Shown here: positions 6,383-9,795 of the stretch, piece by piece
How positions within the stretch are numbered: the stretch's first letter is position 1
How the letters are laid out: the number at the start of each line of letters is the position of its first letter
Assembly (NCBI GenBank): GCA_003511465.1
Contig: DOID01000035.1
Span: 1-9,795 of the forward strand
Length of the DNA stretch: 9,795 bases
Direction of reading: 5' to 3'
DNA from: Bacillota bacterium
Lineage (GTDB): Bacteria; Bacillota; UBA4882; UBA10575
Program-made: the position numbers and the translations under genes
The notes under the pieces: model-generated
What the model saw: the letters and a program-made list of their open reading frames with translations, nothing else
Database searches by the model: none
Told to the model about the DNA's origin: nothing

Positions 6383-6898
6383 TTACTGCGGGTTATACAT
6401 TCCCATGCTTTGCATATAGTTAAAGATTGCTTCGCCGTGCTGTTGTTCTTCTTTTTGGATATGGTTTAAGGCGTTTCGTACTTGGGGATCCCTGAATTCA
6501 AAGATTGCCGTGTCATAGGCACCAGAAACGTATTTTTCGGTCATCAGCATATCGGCACACAAGTTCTGGTCTTGGGAGTGGTTTTTAGTGCGGTTGTTTA
6601 GGATTTGGAAATTATGGGCTTGTTGTTCTTGCATTTGCTGCTGAGATTGGCTTTGCTGTTGCTGTTGTTGCTGCTGGTTACCGCCTTGTTGGTTCATATT
6701 GGGGATTTGGCCGCCTAAAAGTTGATTGATCGTATTTAGGTGCTCTTGCTCCGTTAGGCCATTACTGTTAAAAATCGCCTGCAGTTGTGGGTCCGAAGCG
6801 AGATTTGCATAATCGGCATACTTTTGCACACAGATTTCTTCGTGACTTTTCTGATCCTCTAGTAGTGTTCTTTCTTTTGAAGTTAGATTCAGGTTCAA
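6383..6898 (-). CDS. CotF-family spore coat protein with ferritin-like repeats
   Basis: A 171-residue protein matching the Coat F family (spore coat, ferritin-like fold). I start it at TTG 6898 because GGAGGTG (6905-6911) lies 6 nt upstream; the ATG at 6913 overlaps that site and the GTG at 6949 has none. The protein has two related halves at a constant offset of 101 residues: DPQLQAIFN...EQEH (from 36) and DPQVRNALN...EQQH (from 137). Glu20, Glu50 and His53 correspond exactly to Glu121, Glu151 and His154. This Glu plus Glu-x-x-His pair in two copies is the classic di-metal ligand pattern of ferritin-like bundles. The halves are joined by a glutamine-rich linker (residues 75-93). Expected location is the spore coat under a sporulation sigma factor, though I could not identify its promoter with confidence. 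A terminator follows directly. Confidence 0.87.
   Translation of the reverse strand: MNLNLTSKERTLLEDQKSHEEICVQKYADYANLASDPQLQAIFNSNGLTEQEHLNTINQLLGGQIPNMNQQGGNQQQQQQQQSQSQQQMQEQQAHNFQILNNRTKNHSQDQNLCADMLMTEKYVSGAYDTAIFEFRDPQVRNALNHIQKEEQQHGEAIFNYMQSMGMYNPQ
6620..6676 (-). repeat. Glutamine-rich codon run (CAG/CAA) in the coat protein linker
   Basis: Residues 75-93 are almost all Gln, starting with eight in a row, then mixed with Ser, Met and Glu. CAG and CAA alternate irregularly, so this is not a pure trinucleotide repeat, but slippage could still change its length between strains. Confidence 0.8.
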
Positions 6899-6996
6899 TT
6901 TTAACACCTCCATCTGTAGTGTGGACAAAATAGTGGATTCTATCCCCACAAAAGCTTAGCTAAAAACGGGGCTGATGGGAAAGTGAAAAACTGTAT

Positions 6997-7025
6997 TTGT
7001 GATTGTCATTCATCTTTGATATACT
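6997..7025 (+). promoter_or_regulatory. Sigma-A-type promoter of the exported beta-barrel gene
   Basis: TTGTGA (6997-7002) and TATACT (7020-7025, five of six matches) are separated by 17 nt. Transcription would start near 7032, about 64 nt before the ATG at 7096. Confidence 0.6.
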
Positions 7026-7095
7026 CGATAAAGAAAAGAAGGTTGAAAAAGGTAAATTTGGAAAGCTCATTAATTTAAGAAAGAAGGGAAATGAC

Positions 7096-7587
7096 ATGAG
7101 AAAAACTGTCCTTATTTTACTAGTAGCATTAATGCTGTTAGCGCTCCCAGCAAGCGCCTGGGGTTATAATACCCCTACGGTGTCAAAGGGGCACGGCGTG
7201 GTTTACGGGATGTTAACCAGCGATAGCCACATTTTGATTGGTGGCGAATACGGTTTCACGCCTGATCTGGCGATCGCAGCCGCTTTGGAGAAAGAGATAA
7301 AAATCGCACTCAAGTATGAACTAAGTTCTTCCCTGGCGATCTTAGGCGGGGTCACCGACTTTTCGCCTTTTATTGGTCTCAATGGGGGAACTGCATTGAG
7401 TAGGGATTTTTATGGGATGGGAGAAGTCGATTTTACCGTTAATAATAGCAAAGTTAACTTTCTTTATAATTTGGGTCTAAAATATAACCTGGCGAAAAAC
7501 CTGGATCTACGTGGTGGTTTGCACGGCAACGTGGGAGATGGCCAAAGTCAAGTTTCCTTTGGCCTCGGGGTCGGTTTAAAATATTAG
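7096..7587 (+). CDS. Small exported protein, putative outer-membrane beta-barrel
   Basis: A 163-residue protein. I start it at ATG 7096, preceded by GAAGGGA at 7 nt; the frame is open upstream to 7003, but the signal peptide begins at this ATG. The N-terminus MRKTVLILLVALMLLALPA is a clear Sec signal peptide, with probable cleavage after ASA (residue 21). The mature part, about 140 residues, has no long hydrophobic helix. It alternates short stretches such as HILIGGEYGF, IKIALKYEL, FLYNLGLKYNL and VSFGLGVGLKY, typical of antiparallel amphipathic beta strands, and ends in a tyrosine as outer-membrane proteins do. Size fits an eight-stranded OmpA/OmpX-like barrel. No specific family is recognised. 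The gene stands alone, with its own promoter and terminator. An extracellular beta-sheet protein of a single-membrane cell is the alternative. Confidence 0.75.
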   Translation: MRKTVLILLVALMLLALPASAWGYNTPTVSKGHGVVYGMLTSDSHILIGGEYGFTPDLAIAAALEKEIKIALKYELSSSLAILGGVTDFSPFIGLNGGTALSRDFYGMGEVDFTVNNSKVNFLYNLGLKYNLAKNLDLRGGLHGNVGDGQSQVSFGLGVGLKY

Positions 7588-7613
7588 ACACCAACAATCA
7601 TTGAAGAGAAACG

Positions 7614-7654
7614 CAGCGGCCGGTAGTTTAAACTTACCGGCCGCTGTTTTTTTT
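7614..7654 (+). terminator. Strong rho-independent terminator of the beta-barrel gene
   Basis: A perfect 12-bp GC-rich stem (CAGCGGCCGGTA at 7614-7625, TACCGGCCGCTG at 7635-7646) with a 9-nt loop, followed by eight T (7647-7654). It begins 26 nt after the stop at 7587. On the minus strand, where argH ends nearby, only a weak pyrimidine tail (CGTTTCTCTTC) follows, so use for the arg genes is uncertain. Confidence 0.93.
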
Positions 7655-7690
7655 AACAGTAGATGCTCACCTTGATGATCGGTACCATTA

Positions 7691-9067
7691 CTAGTTTTCC
7701 GGTTGAAAAAGGTCAACGGGAAATCCCACCAGGCGGGCGATTTTGGTTTCAATCCGCGCGGTTTCGGCCTGGACGAAGGCTTGTAATTCGGTCTGGGCAG
7801 CTCGAGCTTGATCCAAGCCTAAATTACCGGTGGTTCCGGTATAGGTTTTGGCGTTAATGGTGCTTCCCGGATTCCGGGCTTTTAATTGGTCGAGATTCAG
7901 ACCCACCTCTTTATAGGCGTCGCGGAAGGGTATGCCTTGGGCGACCAGTTCAAGGGCGGCGTCGGTGGCGTAAATCTCCGGGATGAATCCAGCGGCGAGC
8001 TTCTCATTATTTACTTTAACTTTCCGGATGGCTAGATCGATGATTTGCACACAGCCCAGTCCGGTATTGACCCCGCGGATGAAGGGTTCCTTCGTTTCTT
8101 GAAAATCCCGGTTATACCCAGAGGGTAAGGCTTTAATGATATTTTTGATCTGATTAGTACAAGCTCCAATCGTTGCTGCTTTTGCCCTCAAAAGTTCAAG
8201 CCCGCAGGGGTTTTTCTTTTGTGGCATGATACTGCTGCCGGAACAGAGGTTGTCGGGTAAGGTGAAATACCCGAACTCCGGCATGGAATATAAGATTAGA
8301 TCCTGCGCAATTTTGCTGAGGGTGAGCGCGGCCTGGTCTACAGCATCTAAGATGATTGATTCCATCTTCCCCCGGCTGTTGTTGGCATATAAGACATTGT
8401 TCTGGACTTTGGCGAAGCCCAGCAGGTCGGCGACTAGTTCACGGTTTAAAGGTAAAGGTACTCCATAGCTGGCGGCCGAGCCGAGGGGAGATTGGTTATT
8501 GATTACATAAGCCGTCTTGGCCAGCAGGAGATCGTCCAGTAGTTGTTCGGCATAGGCACCGGCCCAGAGTCCGACGGACGACGGCATGGCAATCTGCATA
8601 TGGGTGCGCCCGGGCATCGGTACGGCTTGGTGCTGAGCGGCGAAGACGAGTAAGTTATTGACCAATTCGAGGCCGTGGTGGATAAAGGTGAGGAGAAAAT
8701 CACGGGCATACAGACGGGTAGCGACGATTACCTGGTCGTTACGGGAACGCCCGGTATGGATCTTTTTACCGGCTTCGCCATAATGGGTCGTTAGATAGTT
8801 TTCAATGGCGGTATGGCCGTCTTCCTCTGCGCGGGTAATGGGAAAGGCCTCTTTTTGGTGAGCCTCAATGATGGCAATGAGACCTTCCCGGAGCGCAGTA
8901 AGCTCCTCCTTGGTTAAGATCTCGATGCTTTCCAGCATCGTCGCATGGGCGAGACTAGCCACACAATCGGCATTTAGGAGGTACTGATCCAGTTCGAAGT
9001 CACGGCCGACGGTGAAGCGCTCGACGAAGGCGTCAAGTTCATAGTTTTTGTGCCATAGTTTTCCCAT
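7691..9067 (-). CDS. argH: Argininosuccinate lyase
   Basis: A 458-residue cytoplasmic enzyme that splits argininosuccinate into arginine and fumarate, the last step of arginine synthesis. It belongs to the fumarase/aspartase superfamily. The three signature regions are present: HTGRSRNDQV (residues 104-113), GRTHMQIAMP with the catalytic His156, and the flexible loop SGSSIMPQKKNP (276-287) with the catalytic serine at 278-279. Length is normal (about 455-470). The ATG at 9067 follows the argG stop by 3 nt. Its ribosome binding site, GAGGA, lies inside the last codons of argG, 7 nt from the start, so the two are almost certainly co-transcribed and translationally coupled. No strong leftward terminator follows; the hairpin at 7614-7646 may serve weakly. 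Confidence 0.97.
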   Translation of the reverse strand: MGKLWHKNYELDAFVERFTVGRDFELDQYLLNADCVASLAHATMLESIEILTKEELTALREGLIAIIEAHQKEAFPITRAEEDGHTAIENYLTTHYGEAGKKIHTGRSRNDQVIVATRLYARDFLLTFIHHGLELVNNLLVFAAQHQAVPMPGRTHMQIAMPSSVGLWAGAYAEQLLDDLLLAKTAYVINNQSPLGSAASYGVPLPLNRELVADLLGFAKVQNNVLYANNSRGKMESIILDAVDQAALTLSKIAQDLILYSMPEFGYFTLPDNLCSGSSIMPQKKNPCGLELLRAKAATIGACTNQIKNIIKALPSGYNRDFQETKEPFIRGVNTGLGCVQIIDLAIRKVKVNNEKLAAGFIPEIYATDAALELVAQGIPFRDAYKEVGLNLDQLKARNPGSTINAKTYTGTTGNLGLDQARAAQTELQAFVQAETARIETKIARLVGFPVDLFQPEN

Positions 9068-9070
9068 CTT

Positions 9071-9795
9071 TTAGTCCTCGATTCCTAATTTTTGGTTCCT
9101 TTTGGCAAGTAGTTCAAAGGGTAGACCTCGGACTTTGGCGGCATTGGCGCACCAGCGCTGGTCAAATCCGGCTGCTTTAATCGAACGGATTTCCGGATAA
9201 AAGAGGGAGGTCTTGGGTTGATCCCGTTTCGTAATGATGATGTTTCCTTTATATAATTTTACTTCGGTGGAGCCATTGACCATCTTCTGACTTTCGGCGA
9301 TGAAAGCATCCAGGTCTTTTTTGAGTGGGTGGAACCATTCGCCGTGGTAAACCAGGTAGGCCCATTTGGCGTCCACGATCTTTTTGAACTGCCGTTCGTC
9401 CTTAGTTAGGCAGGCTCCTTCCAGGTCTTTTTTAACTTTTAGAATAACTTGTGCAGCGGGGGCTTCATAAATCTCCCGGCTTTTTAAATCCATGATTCCG
9501 TCTTCAAAAACATCAATTAAACCAATGCCATGGCGACCGGCAATCATATTCAGACGTGGGATTAATTCCCCTAGTTTCATCTTTTGGCCGTTCAAGGCCA
9601 CCGGAACGCCGGCTTCGAAGGTAAGTTCCACCTGCTCCGGTGTGGCGGGGGCTTTTACGGGAGGGGTCAGCCACATCCAAATATCATCGGGTAGCGGTTG
9701 GTTTAGATCGATCGCCCCGGAGGCAATTGAACGGCACCACATGGTCTTATCATCCCCACCCACGATAAACTCTTCGATGGGGACGCCCCAATGCT
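9071..9795 (-). CDS. argG: Argininosuccinate synthase, C-terminal part (5' end outside window)
   Basis: The frame is open to the right edge and gives about 240 residues of a protein of roughly 400. ArgG joins citrulline and aspartate, using ATP, to form argininosuccinate, the substrate of the ArgH encoded next. Typical segments visible are HWGVPIEE just inside the edge, WCRSIASGAIDL, the strand VELTFEAGVPVALNGQKM, and GRHGIGLIDVFEDGIMDLKS followed by REIYEAPAAQVI, a landmark of the family's C-terminal domain. The N-terminal ATP pyrophosphatase motif (AYSGGLDTS type) must lie outside. The C-terminus is KLGIED, then TAA, then argH after 3 nt. Nothing indicates damage. Confidence 0.95.
   Translation of the reverse strand, partial: HWGVPIEEFIVGGDDKTMWCRSIASGAIDLNQPLPDDIWMWLTPPVKAPATPEQVELTFEAGVPVALNGQKMKLGELIPRLNMIAGRHGIGLIDVFEDGIMDLKSREIYEAPAAQVILKVKKDLEGACLTKDERQFKKIVDAKWAYLVYHGEWFHPLKKDLDAFIAESQKMVNGSTEVKLYKGNIIITKRDQPKTSLFYPEIRSIKAAGFDQRWCANAAKVRGLPFELLAKRNQKLGIED

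Noticed and set aside
8226..8709. Open frames overlapping argH in other frames
   Set aside because: argH is complete and conserved throughout; these have no ribosome binding sites or recognisable protein features.

Overview
The window looks like chromosomal DNA of an anaerobic, spore-forming member of the Bacillota. A CotF-type spore coat gene, strong AGGAGG-type ribosome binding sites, TTG start use and Bacillota-type pdxS and KDG kinase genes all point that way. One small secreted protein has the size and C-terminal aromatic residue of an outer-membrane beta-barrel. This hints at a lineage with two membranes (as in Limnochordia, Halanaerobiales or Negativicutes), but that placement is inference.

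Layout from left to right. A 5'-truncated, unrecognised membrane-anchored or exported protein (+, to 830) converges on, and overlaps by 16 nt, an IclR-family regulator (-). The regulator is the last gene of a leftward unit: 2-keto-3-deoxygluconate (KDG) kinase, then a remnant of KDPG aldolase, then the regulator. The unit has a good sigma-A promoter (TTGACA, 17 nt, TAAACT) and a candidate operator just downstream of it. Across a 351-nt divergent intergenic region lies pdxS (PLP synthase, +) without its usual partner pdxT. Next come a broken chemoreceptor gene (-) and the last ~35 codons of a small multidrug-type transporter (+), abutting head to head. Then follow a hemolysin III/PAQR-like membrane protein (+), the spore coat protein (-) with its own terminator, the putative beta-barrel protein (+) with promoter and strong terminator, and finally argG-argH (-) of arginine synthesis, with argG running off the right edge.

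The intact genes are ordinary: uronate/KDG catabolism under IclR control, vitamin B6 synthesis, membrane homeostasis, sporulation, arginine synthesis. I see no phage, IS element, CRISPR array, RNA gene or unknown defence-like system. What stands out is gene damage at two separate places. The aldolase lost its first two thirds, including the catalytic lysine, while its ribosome binding site and C-terminus remain. One deletion appears to have removed the 5' ends of two divergent genes (chemoreceptor and transporter), and the chemoreceptor also carries a one-base frameshift in its HAMP domain. Either this is real local decay or the assembly collapsed at these points; reads can decide. The other notable point is the coat protein: two 101-residue-offset repeats that each keep a Glu...Glu-x-x-His pattern, like a ferritin-type di-metal site, joined by a glutamine-rich linker.
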